From the NCBI RefSeq assembly GCF_001293525.1, contig NZ_BBYR01000009.1:1-64000 (forward strand): 64,000 nt of DNA. Direction: 5' to 3'. Positions within the stretch are counted from its first letter, which is position 1. Each line of letters begins with the position of its first letter. The notes beneath the pieces are model-generated. The model was not told the DNA's origin, searched no databases, and was given only the letters and a program-made list of their open reading frames with translations. The DNA is from Pseudideonella sakaiensis. GTDB lineage: Bacteria > Pseudomonadota > Gammaproteobacteria > Burkholderiales > Burkholderiaceae_C. This document shows positions 1-7,514 of the stretch, in pieces. The translations under genes and the position numbers were made by a program.

Positions 1-309
1 ACGAAACGCGGCTGGCGGATGTTTCCCGCCGACTGGCCGTCGACGTGGGACGTCGGGGTCCGCCTCGGCGCCGCGCTGCGCCAAGCCTATCAGGCGGCCG
101 AGACGGGCAGCGGGACGCACGCCGGCCCGCGGCCGCACGTCCGGCGCGCGCACTGGCACACGATCCTGAGCGGGCCGCGGCAGCGCGAGGACGGGAGCGT
201 GATCCCGACTGCGGAGCGGCGTGCGGACCTGCGCTGGATGCCTCCAATCCCCGTCAACGTCCAGGACCTGGACCAGCTGCCGGCGACCGTCCGGCGCGTG
301 GAGCGATGA
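1..309 (+). CDS. AcrVA2-like protein, C-terminal part (5' end outside window)
   Basis: The frame is open from the first base, so the gene starts outside the window; an internal ATG at 19 is probably not the start. The roughly 102 visible residues contain a VGVRLGAALRQA helix, then RPHVRRAHWHT, then RWMPPIPVNV. This order matches the C-terminus of AcrVA2, the Moraxella inhibitor of Cas12a, and of a larger family carried by plasmids and integrative elements. Its stop overlaps the next start by 4 bp (ATGA), so the two genes are translationally coupled. Family membership is recognised from memory of the motif. Whether this member inhibits any CRISPR system is unknown, because the N-terminal part that differs most between members is not visible. 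Confidence 0.72.
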   Translation, partial: TKRGWRMFPADWPSTWDVGVRLGAALRQAYQAAETGSGTHAGPRPHVRRAHWHTILSGPRQREDGSVIPTAERRADLRWMPPIPVNVQDLDQLPATVRRVER

Positions 310-527
310 TGACCCCCGAGCAGTTCGAGGCACTGGCGAGCCTGGCGCGTCTGCAGGCCACCGCCGAGAGCGTGCGCATGGTGATGGTCGATGGCCTGAG
401 CCAGGTCGAGGCCGGCGAGCGCACCGGCAAGTCCAAGCAGGCGGTCTACCGCGACGTGCGCAAGGCCCGGCAGGTGCTCGCACTGGCACGGCAGGCCTGC
501 GGGCTGCCGCCGGATAGCGCGGCGTAG
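306..527 (+). CDS. KorA/TrfB-like small DNA-binding regulator
   Basis: A 73-residue protein starting MMTPEQFEAL. It has a recognisable helix-turn-helix: SQVEAGERTGKSKQAVYRDV resembles the HTH of plasmid RP4 KorA (TrfB), where the second helix reads the operator. KorA-type proteins repress plasmid replication, partition and transfer promoters. The start ATG at 306 overlaps the stop of the AcrVA2-like gene, so the two form an operon and this protein probably autoregulates it. The family fit is by HTH pattern and size; the C-terminal dimerisation part differs from RP4 KorA. Confidence 0.72.
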   Translation: MMTPEQFEALASLARLQATAESVRMVMVDGLSQVEAGERTGKSKQAVYRDVRKARQVLALARQACGLPPDSAA

Positions 528-539
528 CGGCGGGTCGCC

Positions 540-728
540 CTACTCGACCTCGCGCCGCACGAACTCCGCCACGGCCGCCGCAGGCTCCAGCCCCCGGTAC
601 CGCGGGTCCTCGAGCATGTCGGCGGCGACGGCGCGCCAGGCCTCGGGATCGACGTCCGGATCCGGCACCGCGGCGGCCAGGCCGGCGGCAACCTCGGCGA
701 TCCAAGCATCAGGGGTGGCGGGCATCAT
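540..728 (-). CDS. small protein of unknown function (62 aa)
   Basis: Starts MMPATPDAWIAEV and ends EFVRREVE. It is acidic and predicted helical, with no signal peptide or recognised motif. It lies 23 bp downstream of the 752-1129 gene on the same strand, so both may be one transcript, convergent with the AcrVA2-like/KorA-like pair. The next in-frame upstream ATG would run through the gene before it, so the ATG pair at 723-728 is the sensible start. It sits in the presumed mobile element. No function can be assigned. Confidence 0.5.
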   Translation of the reverse strand: MMPATPDAWIAEVAAGLAAAVPDPDVDPEAWRAVAADMLEDPRYRGLEPAAAVAEFVRREVE

Positions 729-751
729 GGGCGCGATCGTAGCCGGGAGGC

Positions 752-1129
752 TCAGTCGACGTCGCCCGGCCGGCCGAGGCTGCGCGGATCGACCGTCGCC
801 GGCGCCGGCCGGCACCACCAGGCTTGCCGGTAGGTCGCCAGGCGGCGGCCCGGCAGCTCGACCTCCTCGGTCCCCGCGATGACGATTTCCCGGCCGCGCC
901 GGCGCACGATGACCGCGCTGTCGAGGCACGGCAGCAGGTAGACCGCGGAGCCCGGCGCCGACAGCCGAGCGACCTCGGGCCCGGCCCAGCGGCGGATCGG
1001 CTGGCCGCGGACATCCTCGAGCACGAGGCGGCCGCGCACCGGTGCGGCCGCGCGCAGTTCGGCGTCGGGGCGGCGGACGCCGAGGCGCCGCAGCGGCACG
1101 ACGTCGACGAGGATGGGGCGATCGAGCAT
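752..1129 (-). CDS. hypothetical protein of mobile-element region (125 aa)
   Basis: Starts MLDRPILVDVVPLRRLGV. An ATG 63 bp further upstream is possible, but the added residues look non-coding. The protein alternates short hydrophobic and charged segments (VRGRLVLEDVRGQPI, SAVIVRRRGREIVIAGTEEV), suggesting a small beta-rich fold, and ends in an Arg/Pro-rich tail. No family was recognised. It is the first gene inside the presumed element boundary and would be transcribed away from the attachment site, with the 62-aa gene following after 23 bp. Confidence 0.5.
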   Translation of the reverse strand: MLDRPILVDVVPLRRLGVRRPDAELRAAAPVRGRLVLEDVRGQPIRRWAGPEVARLSAPGSAVYLLPCLDSAVIVRRRGREIVIAGTEEVELPGRRLATYRQAWWCRPAPATVDPRSLGRPGDVD

Positions 1130-1231
1130 GCTCGGGACGGTAGCGCAGGCGCTGGCGCGCCTGGTGAGCCCCCCGCATCGGGTGCGTGACATCTGCGTGA
1201 CCGCTGCCAGCGCTCCCCGGCGCAGGCATGC

Positions 1232-1263
1232 ACGACTTGAATGGGTGGGCGCCCGTAAGTCGT
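1232..1263. repeat. inverted repeat near element end
   Basis: ACGACTT (1232-1238) and AAGTCGT (1257-1263) are perfect inverted arms around an 18-base spacer, about 35 bp inside the tRNA-fragment boundary. Integrases and excisionases often bind short repeats next to an att core, so this could be an arm site. It could equally be chance or a weak hairpin. Confidence 0.3.
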
Positions 1264-1297
1264 TGATGTGCCTAAGGGATCCGGTGCGACCGGCGGG

Positions 1298-1342
1298 CTA
1301 CGAACCAAGGGGTCGTGGGTTCGAATCCTGCCAGCCGCGCCA
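1298..1342 (+). other. 3' half of a tRNA-Arg(ACG)-like gene: probable attachment site
   Basis: The segment reads as a tRNA from the anticodon loop onward: loop CTACGAA (anticodon ACG), the 3' anticodon-stem strand, a variable loop, a T arm with GGTTCGAATCC, the 3' acceptor strand CAGCCGC, discriminator G and an encoded CCA (1340-1342). The 5' half is absent: the bases upstream neither pair with the acceptor strand (GCGGCTG would be needed at about 1266) nor with the anticodon stem. A 3' tRNA fragment followed by the tRNA terminator is the usual scar of a tyrosine integrase at one end of an integrated element. The intact tRNA should lie at the other end, left of the window. Confidence 0.7.
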
Positions 1343-1365
1343 CTATTTCGGTAGTGAACTCGCAA

Positions 1366-1396
1366 GGGCTCGACGTGCAAGCGTCGGGCCCTTTTT
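1366..1396 (+). terminator. rho-independent terminator behind the tRNA fragment
   Basis: GGGCTCGACG (1366-1375) pairs with CGTCGGGCCC (1382-1391) with one G-T pair and a 6-base loop, followed by TTTTTC. This is a classic intrinsic terminator and was probably the native terminator of the tRNA gene that the element entered. Confidence 0.8.
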
Positions 1397-1644
1397 CTTT
1401 GGTGCGCCGTGTCGCGTCACGGTCCCTGCCGCCGCGGTCGCACCACAGCGCTCGACGTCGACTGCACCAGGCCGGCGCGCACCGCACTCGGCAGCACATC
1501 CATCCGATGGATGAGAAGCAGGCCGCCAGGCCGCCCTCCCGGGCCTGCCACCGGCGCAAGCGCTGCTAGAGTCCGGCCGCCTTTGCACCAGAGGGGTCCC
1601 GGACGGCCGCCTCCGGTCGTGTCTACCGCCATCCCGAGAGTGCC

Positions 1645-2331
1645 ATGTCGCGTCTGATGTCCCTGGCCGCCCTGCTGGCGGCTGTTCTGCTGTCCGCGTG
1701 TGCGTCGAAGCCGCAGCAGCCCGTCCCGCTGAACGACGCCGCCGTGCGCGCCGCAGACGCGCGCATCGGGGTCATCATGGCGCCACTGCCGAAGCCCGAC
1801 ACCTACTTCCCCGGCGCCGACTGCCTGCTGTGCTATGCGACGGCCTCGGCGGTCAACAGCAAGCTGACGGCGCAGGTCCGGACGCTCGGCACCGAGGACC
1901 TCGCCGACCTCAAGCGACTCCTCACCGAGGCCGTCGTCAGACGTGGCGGGCAGGCCGTGCCCTTGAGCGGCGACGTGAAGCCGGACGATCTGGCCTCGAC
2001 GCGCGACGAAGCGCCGAACCGGGCGCCGCGCGACTTCCGCCCACTGGCCGCCACGTACCCGGTCGACCGGCTGCTGGTCGTGGAGATCCGGCAGGTGGGC
2101 TTCCTGCGGCCCTACGCGGCCTATGTGTCGACCGATGCGCCGCGGGCCGTGGTGCGCGGCTCGGCCTACCTGGTCAACCTCAAGACCAACCTCTACGAGT
2201 GGTTCCAGCCGATCGACATCGCCAAGGGCAGCACCACCTGGGACCAGCCGCCAGGCTACCCGGACCTGACCAACGCCTATTTCCAGGCGGTCGAACTGGC
2301 CAAGGACGCCGCCCTGAAGGCGTGGCGTTGA
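1645..2331 (+). CDS. putative lipoprotein (228 aa)
   Basis: The N-terminus is a lipoprotein signal: short basic start, hydrophobic run, lipobox LLSAC with the lipidated Cys near residue 19. The mature part (PLPKPDTYFPGADCLLCYA, later DRLLVVEIRQVGFLRPY) suggests one compact periplasmic domain. A CLLC motif could be redox-active or disulfide-bonded. I do not recognise the family. The next gene starts 2 bp after the stop and is also exported, so the pair is likely co-transcribed. It is the first intact chromosomal gene after the tRNA scar. Confidence 0.75.
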   Translation: MSRLMSLAALLAAVLLSACASKPQQPVPLNDAAVRAADARIGVIMAPLPKPDTYFPGADCLLCYATASAVNSKLTAQVRTLGTEDLADLKRLLTEAVVRRGGQAVPLSGDVKPDDLASTRDEAPNRAPRDFRPLAATYPVDRLLVVEIRQVGFLRPYAAYVSTDAPRAVVRGSAYLVNLKTNLYEWFQPIDIAKGSTTWDQPPGYPDLTNAYFQAVELAKDAALKAWR

Positions 2332-2333
2332 CG

Positions 2334-3221
2334 ATGGGTGAAGCGCAGGTGCCGCGGCGGCGCGCGCTGGCGATGCTGATCGCCGGCGTGGTCGGTGCAA
2401 CCGTCGCGCGTACCGCCTTCGCCCAGGCCTCGACGTCCGAGGCCCCCGCGCGCTGGACCGTTCCGCCGGGCCGCTGGACACTGGACTTTCCGCAGGACAT
2501 GCAGCGCCTGGACTTCCGCGGCGAGATCGACGCCGACGGCGGGGCCTCCGATGGCGGTGCGATGCTGTACCCGGCCCCCAGCTTCGCAGGCTTTCTGGTC
2601 GGCGTGCTGGCACACGCCGCTTTCGTCGAAGGCAGCAAGTCCGCCCGGCGCGACCAGGCACAGGCCGAGGCCCAGCGCGCGCTGCAGCCGCTTGCCCCGA
2701 CCCTCGAGGCCCTGTCGCCCGGTGCGCTGGCCGAGGCCACCCGGCCCCTGCTGCCGCTCGGCGAGGCACCCGACTGGCGCGTCGAAGCGGCGCCCGTGTT
2801 CGTCTTCAGCCGCGACCTGCGCAGCCTGAGCGTGGAGAGCCACCTGCTGCTGCGGCGCGCCGGTGCGCCCGAGGTGGTGGCGCGCACCGCAGTCCGTGCC
2901 ACCGCGCCGCCGCAGCCCGCCGAACTGGTGGCGGGCGGCTGGAACGGCGACGAAGGCGCGGTGCTGCGTCGGACGGCGGCCCGCCTGCTGGCTCAGGCGG
3001 TCGGCACCGGCGTGCGCTCGCTCGGCGGCGAATGGCAGCCCGGCGGGCCGCAGCGCACCGTCCGCTATCCCTACGGCGGCGGCGAGCGCATCGACCGTGT
3101 CCAGGTGCTCGAAGTCCGCTGTGAGGACGCGATCGTGCGCCACCTGCGCGGCGACCTGATGGTGATTCCATGGCGGGACCCGGCACGCGCCGGGACCTGC
3201 GCCGCCGCCCCAGGCTCCTGA
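2334..3221 (+). CDS. exported protein of unknown function (295 aa)
   Basis: Starts MGEAQVPRRRALAMLIAGVV, followed by ARTAFAQA: a signal peptide with an arginine cluster before the hydrophobic core and an AQA-type cleavage site. The mature part is probably periplasmic, with a glycine-containing segment FAGFLVGVLAHAAFVEG and a C-terminal YPYGGGERIDRVQVLEVRC region. It starts 2 bp after the stop of the lipoprotein gene and so is very likely translated from the same message. No family was recognised; a shared envelope role for the two is inferred only from position and export signals. Confidence 0.72.
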   Translation: MGEAQVPRRRALAMLIAGVVGATVARTAFAQASTSEAPARWTVPPGRWTLDFPQDMQRLDFRGEIDADGGASDGGAMLYPAPSFAGFLVGVLAHAAFVEGSKSARRDQAQAEAQRALQPLAPTLEALSPGALAEATRPLLPLGEAPDWRVEAAPVFVFSRDLRSLSVESHLLLRRAGAPEVVARTAVRATAPPQPAELVAGGWNGDEGAVLRRTAARLLAQAVGTGVRSLGGEWQPGGPQRTVRYPYGGGERIDRVQVLEVRCEDAIVRHLRGDLMVIPWRDPARAGTCAAAPGS

Positions 3222-3258
3222 GCGGGCACGGACGGCTCGGAGAGGGAAGGACAGATCG

Positions 3259-5433
3259 ATGGATGGAGGCAGGATGACAGGACGACGCGGCCGAGGCCCG
3301 GTGCGTACCGGGTGGGGAGCCTTCGTGCTGGGCCTCGCCGCGCTGGCGGGCTGTGGCGGCGGCGGCGGTGGTGGCGGCGGATCGGCGGACGGGGGCACCG
3401 GGACCACGAATCCTGCCGCCACGGCGCTGGCGCTGACGCCGCAGAACATGGGCACCGTCGCCTACCCCGTGCTTTCCGTGGCCGAGCTCGGCCTGCAGCT
3501 CGGCCAGCTCGCGGTGGAGGCGGTGCGTCGCTTCCAGCCGACCGGCAGCGCGCTGAGCCTGCGGGAGTCCTGCGCGAACGGCGGGATCTGGACGGCGACG
3601 GTCCAGGACGGCAATGGGGACGGGCGGCTCTCCACCGGGGACCGGCTGGTGATCGAGTGGCGCGACTGCGGCGTGCCACTGATGGGGGTGGCGCTCGCGG
3701 GCCGCGCCACGGTGGACCTCGGCGGCATCGACCTCGTGCCCACCGAGGGCCTGCGCGGCAGCCTGATCATCGGGAGCGATGGCTTGTCCCTGCAGGACAC
3801 CTCGGCGAACGTGTCCCGGCGCCAGCGCGTCGCCGGGAGCCTCGCCTTCGCGTGGACCGCCGGGCCGGCCTCGACCGCTCTGCGCGTCACGTCGAGCGGG
3901 GCCGACGACCTGACGCTGCAGGTCGCGGACGGCACGCGCAGCCTCACCGACGCCTACCGACGTCTCGACCTGGGCAAGACGGTCCGCTTCGACCTGGGCC
4001 GTACGATCACCACGCTTGCGCTTCGCGTCGACAGCGAGCGCCTGGGCGGCAGCCTGAGCCTGAGCACGCCGGCCGCCCTGCAATCCGACCTGAACACCTA
4101 TCCCGAGACCGGTCGACTCGAGTTGCGGGGCGCCGGAACGGCGGTGGTGCGGCTGTCGCCGAACTTCGTCACGGACAGCCCCCTTTACCAGCTGGCGCTG
4201 GACGCGAACGACGACGGTACGCCCGAGGCCACGCTCGCGCAGCGCTGGCTGGACGCGGTCCGCAACCACCTGTTCTGGGACGGCGTCCGCACCCCGGCCG
4301 GCGAGGGCGTGGCGTTCCAGACGCTGGCTTACTCGGCTGCCCGGCTGGATTGGGCGCTGCAGGCCAGCGAGGTCCCCACCGTCAACCCGGTGGTCCGCCT
4401 GCAGCTGACGCGCCCGCTCGCGGAGCCGCTGCAGCTGACCGGGCTGTTCCGGGACAATGGCAATCCTGCCAACCCCGGCGACGCACAACGCCAGGACGTG
4501 GCGGCGGTGGTGGAGACCTATGGGGCACTGAGCGTGGTCCGGCCCGCGACACCGCTGCGGCACGAGCGCGCTTACCTGCTCGAGATGAATGTCGGCGCGG
4601 GCAGCTTCGCCCCCAACCCGCCGCCCCTGCGCGACGCGCTGGGCAATGTGCTGTCGATGCCCCGGACGCTGCTCGTGCAGCTGCTCACGCCGGACACGCT
4701 GCGGGCGGTCATCGGCACGGTCGGCGGCCTGCTGGACGGGCCCTCGGCGTCGCTGCGCCTGAGTGGCGCCGGCTCGATCAGCAAGCTCGGGCCGATCGCC
4801 AGCTACCGCTGGACCCAGCGCAATGGCACCCCCCTCAGTTTCAGTGCGACCGACACGGCCGAAACGACGGTCCGCTGGGGCGCCACGCCACCCCAGGGGC
4901 TCGAGACGGTGACCCTGCGGCTCACCGTCACCGACCGCAGCGGTGCTTCCGAGTATGCGGAGGTCACGATCTCCAGCCTCGCGATCCCCGCCACCGGCCG
5001 GCTGCTGGTCGTCCGCGGCCCCGCCGGGGAGCCCATCACGCAAGGGCGCACGACCGTCCTGATCGACGACGGCGGCGGCCCGATCGCGGGCTCGGAGTTC
5101 GGCGGGGCGTTGCAGTTCTCCTATTTCCAGCCCCCGAGCTTCTGGAACTGGAGCTTCGCCAGCGCGGATGGCCGGCCGTTGCAGGTCGGCTCGTACGAGA
5201 ACGCCGTCCGGACGCCGTTCCGCGTCAACCGCAATGGCCTGGAGGTGTCCGGCGAGGGACGAGGCTGCAGCGAGGTCTTCGGCCGCTTCGACGTGCTGGA
5301 GCTCGAGCGGGACGTGTTCGGGGCGATCACCCGGCTGGCGATCGATTTCGAGCAGCGCTGCGAATCGGCCCAGGCGCCGCCGCTGGTCGGCAGCTTCCGC
5401 ATCAACAGCACCCGGGCCCTGCGCCAGCCCTAG
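3259..5433 (+). CDS. large lipoprotein with a PKD/Ig-like domain (724 aa)
   Basis: The N-terminus has a lipobox LAGC followed by a run of nine glycines, a flexible tether seen in outer-membrane lipoproteins of this group. Start 3259 has an AGGGAAGGA-like site upstream; ATG 3274 also has GGAGG in front and gives a shorter signal peptide. Around residues 490-575 a region with SYRWTQRNGTPLSF and LRLTVTDRSGASEYAEVTI looks like a PKD or Ig-like beta-sandwich. The region before it is rich in Ser, Thr and Leu, suggesting beta structure. No catalytic motif is seen. A surface or adhesive role is possible but inferred. Confidence 0.75.
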   Translation: MDGGRMTGRRGRGPVRTGWGAFVLGLAALAGCGGGGGGGGGSADGGTGTTNPAATALALTPQNMGTVAYPVLSVAELGLQLGQLAVEAVRRFQPTGSALSLRESCANGGIWTATVQDGNGDGRLSTGDRLVIEWRDCGVPLMGVALAGRATVDLGGIDLVPTEGLRGSLIIGSDGLSLQDTSANVSRRQRVAGSLAFAWTAGPASTALRVTSSGADDLTLQVADGTRSLTDAYRRLDLGKTVRFDLGRTITTLALRVDSERLGGSLSLSTPAALQSDLNTYPETGRLELRGAGTAVVRLSPNFVTDSPLYQLALDANDDGTPEATLAQRWLDAVRNHLFWDGVRTPAGEGVAFQTLAYSAARLDWALQASEVPTVNPVVRLQLTRPLAEPLQLTGLFRDNGNPANPGDAQRQDVAAVVETYGALSVVRPATPLRHERAYLLEMNVGAGSFAPNPPPLRDALGNVLSMPRTLLVQLLTPDTLRAVIGTVGGLLDGPSASLRLSGAGSISKLGPIASYRWTQRNGTPLSFSATDTAETTVRWGATPPQGLETVTLRLTVTDRSGASEYAEVTISSLAIPATGRLLVVRGPAGEPITQGRTTVLIDDGGGPIAGSEFGGALQFSYFQPPSFWNWSFASADGRPLQVGSYENAVRTPFRVNRNGLEVSGEGRGCSEVFGRFDVLELERDVFGAITRLAIDFEQRCESAQAPPLVGSFRINSTRALRQP

Positions 5434-5442
5434 CGCACACCG

Positions 5443-5461
5443 GGCGCCGCGAAGCGGCGCC
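5443..5461. terminator. hairpin between convergent genes
   Basis: GGCGCCGC, loop GAA, GCGGCGCC: a perfect 8-bp stem 10 bases after the stop of the large lipoprotein gene and 45 bases before the end of the convergent dehydrogenase gene. It has no T tract, so it may slow or protect transcripts rather than act as a true intrinsic terminator. Confidence 0.45.
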
Positions 5462-5505
5462 GCAGCGCCCGGGCGCCCGTCCCCGTGCCGGCGCTGCGAA
5501 ACGCG

Positions 5506-6246
5506 CTACACCCGCCCCGTCACCGGCACCGCCGCCCCGTGGATCGGCGCGCCGGCCTCGCTGAGCAGGAAGGCGATGACGCCGGCGAGCGCCTCGGGGC
5601 GGACCCAGCGGCCGGCGTCGGCCTCGCCCATCTCGGCGCGGTTGGCGGGCGTGTCGAGGATGCTGGGGAGCACGGCGTTGACGGTGGCGCGGCCGTCCTT
5701 CAGTTCCTCGGCCAGCGCCTCGGTGAGGCGCAGCACGCCCGACTTGGCGGCGGTGTAGGCGCCCATGCCCTTGCCGGCACGGCCCGCGGCGGCGGCGCCG
5801 ACGTTGACGATGCGGCCGCGCGGCGACGCGGCGACGTGGGGCAGGGCGGCTTCGCAGGCGATCAACGCGGTCATCAGGTTGAGCTCGTGCTGGCGGCGCC
5901 AGGTGGCGGCGCTGCCACCGGCGACGGTCTCCCAGGCGAAGCCGCCGGCGATGTTGACGAGGGCGTCGAGGCGCCCGAGTTCGGCGACGGTGCGCGCCAC
6001 GGCGGCCACGGCGGCGGCCTCGTCGTCGAGGCGCACGCCGGGCAGCGCGAGGCTCGCGGGCAGGCCCGCGGGCGCGGCCGGCGCCACGTCGAGCGCGGCC
6101 ACGCGCCAGCCGGCCGCGGCCAGCCCCTGCACGGTGGCGCGCCCCAGTGCGCCGAAGGCGCCGGTGACGAGGGCCACTGGGGTGTCGGAGGCAGGCCCGG
6201 GAGCGGTCGGCCCGGCGGAAGCGGTGGCAGCAGTGGGAGCGTTCAT
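5506..6246 (-). CDS. short-chain dehydrogenase/reductase (atypical, Ser replaced)
   Basis: A 246-residue SDR with nucleotide-binding TGAFGALG (residues 28-35), NIAG (98-101) in place of NNAG, and the YxxxK pair at Tyr164 and Lys168. The catalytic Ser expected 13 residues before Tyr164 is Ala, within NVGAAAAG. Family members with an intact triad reduce or oxidise alcohols and ketones with NAD(P)H, so activity here may be reduced or altered. The N-terminal 20 residues are an Ala/Pro-rich extension. It stands alone and converges on the large lipoprotein gene. The substrate is unknown. Confidence 0.85.
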   Translation of the reverse strand: MNAPTAATASAGPTAPGPASDTPVALVTGAFGALGRATVQGLAAAGWRVAALDVAPAAPAGLPASLALPGVRLDDEAAAVAAVARTVAELGRLDALVNIAGGFAWETVAGGSAATWRRQHELNLMTALIACEAALPHVAASPRGRIVNVGAAAAGRAGKGMGAYTAAKSGVLRLTEALAEELKDGRATVNAVLPSILDTPANRAEMGEADAGRWVRPEALAGVIAFLLSEAGAPIHGAAVPVTGRV

Positions 6247-6384
6247 GCGTCGATGCTACGCCGCAGCGGAACCGCGCTCCCCCCGGATCCGGTGGAGAAG
6301 TGGTGGAGAAGGCTGGTGTGCCCAGGCCGTCGCTGCTTACACTTTGTCACCGGGCAGCGGCCCGCGAACACCCGGGAGGGGCGC

Positions 6385-6666
6385 ATGGCACTGGCAGGGA
6401 TCGTCCTGGGGGCGTGGGTCCTGTTCGTCGAGCCCGGCACCACCGCCGGCCTGTGCGGGCGGGTGGTGCACCTCGGTGAGGGCGCGGGCGGCATCCCCAC
6501 GTTGTGGGCGGTGCAGGAAGACAGCGGGCGGGCCTTCAAGGCGCCGGTGGCCGAGGTCACGCTCGGCGCCGGGCCGGGGTGCGCGCCGGTCGCGGCGCCG
6601 GCCGCCAGTGCGCCGTCGGCCCCCGTCGATCCACCGCAGCCCTCGCCCGTGCGCCTCGGCGGCTGA
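6385..6666 (+). CDS. small protein of unknown function (93 aa)
   Basis: The start ATG at 6385 has a strong GGGAGGGG ribosome site 4 bases upstream. The protein begins MALAGIVLGAWVLFVEPG, a hydrophobic segment that may anchor it, then a short domain with CGRVVHLGEGAGGIPTLWAV and FKAPVAEVTLG, ending in a Pro/Ala/Ser-rich tail. It looks like a small beta-rich protein that could be membrane-associated. It converges on the sigma-factor gene. No family was recognised. Confidence 0.6.
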   Translation: MALAGIVLGAWVLFVEPGTTAGLCGRVVHLGEGAGGIPTLWAVQEDSGRAFKAPVAEVTLGAGPGCAPVAAPAASAPSAPVDPPQPSPVRLGG

Positions 6667-6696
6667 CCCGCCGCCGGCCTTCCCGGCCTCTGTCGC

Positions 6697-7278
6697 TCAG
6701 CGCGCGGCGAGTTCGCGCTGCAGCCAGGCCCGGGCCACCGCCCAGTCGCGCTTGACGGTCGCCACCGAGATGCCCAGCACCTCGGCGGCCTCCTCGTTCT
6801 CCAGGCCGCCGAAGAACCGCAGTTCCACCACCTTGGCCGCCCGCGGATCGAGCGCCTCGAAGGCCAGCAGGGCCTCGTGCACGTCGACCACGTCGCGGGC
6901 CGGCCCGGCGACCAGCTGCTCGGCCAGCCCCAGCGTGAGCGGCACCTGCTCCGCATCCCGCTTGGCGGCGCGGCCCGCGAGGGCATGGTTCACGAGGATG
7001 CGCCGCATCATGGTCGAGGCCACCGCCAGGAAGTGGCCGCGGTTGCGCCAGCGCGTGCGGTTCTGCGCGGCCAGGCGGAACCAGGCCTCGTGGGCGAGGG
7101 CGGTCGGGCTCAGCGTGTGGCCCGACGGCTCGTGGCGCAGGTGGGCGCGCGCGAGGCGCCTCAGCTCGTCGTAGAGGTGCTCGAACAGCTGCCGCGCGAC
7201 GAGCGGGTCGTCGGCGTCGACCTGGGCCAGCCAGGCCGTCACGTCCAGGGCATCGGGATCGGTCGGCGCGCGGTCCAT
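6697..7278 (-). CDS. ECF sigma factor of the kinase-associated type
   Basis: A 193-residue sigma factor. Region 2 includes LYDELRRLARAHLRHEPSGHTLSPTALAHEAWFRL, the signature of the ECF group described by TIGR02999. Region 4 ends with VVELRFFGGLENEEAAEVLGIS and VKRDWAVARAWL, the HTH that reads the -35 element. The acidic residues usual in region 2.2 are replaced by a TALAHEAWFRL segment, as in sigma factors activated by Ser/Thr phosphorylation (EcfP type). A Ser/Thr kinase gene lies 1.4 kb away in the opposite direction, with a lipoprotein gene between. Activation by that kinase is inferred from context. Confidence 0.88.
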   Translation of the reverse strand: MDRAPTDPDALDVTAWLAQVDADDPLVARQLFEHLYDELRRLARAHLRHEPSGHTLSPTALAHEAWFRLAAQNRTRWRNRGHFLAVASTMMRRILVNHALAGRAAKRDAEQVPLTLGLAEQLVAGPARDVVDVHEALLAFEALDPRAAKVVELRFFGGLENEEAAEVLGISVATVKRDWAVARAWLQRELAAR

Positions 7279-7514
7279 CGCGGCGGGTGGGGCAAGCGGA
7301 AGGGTGCGGCGATTGTTCCATGGGCCTGCCCGGTTCGCCGCTCCGCGGCGCGCGCGCCGGGTCGCCCCGCGGGTCTGCACCGGCCGGCCGCGCACCGTGG
7401 GAGAACGGGCAATCCGAGGGGCACCGCGGGGCGCATGAGCCTTTCGGCCGGGTTCTGCGGCGTACACCGGCAAGCCCTGGCGTCGCCGGGGCAGCCACCC
7501 CGGAAGCCTCGACC

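Noticed and set aside
1-1297. An integrase or transposase gene for the element
   Set aside because: None of the frames shows recombinase motifs; it must lie outside the window if present.
1266-1342. A complete tRNA-Arg gene
   Set aside because: The 5' acceptor strand and 5' anticodon strand do not pair; only the 3' half is tRNA-like.
709-1380. Minus-strand frame across the tRNA fragment
   Set aside because: The part AGRIRTHDPLVRSP is a well-known artefact of translating tRNA genes in antisense; the rest is a shadow of the 752-1129 gene.
7279-7514. A divergent promoter pair between the sigma factor and lipoprotein genes
   Set aside because: No convincing -35/-10 set or repeated motif was seen, although ECF promoters can differ from the sigma-70 pattern.
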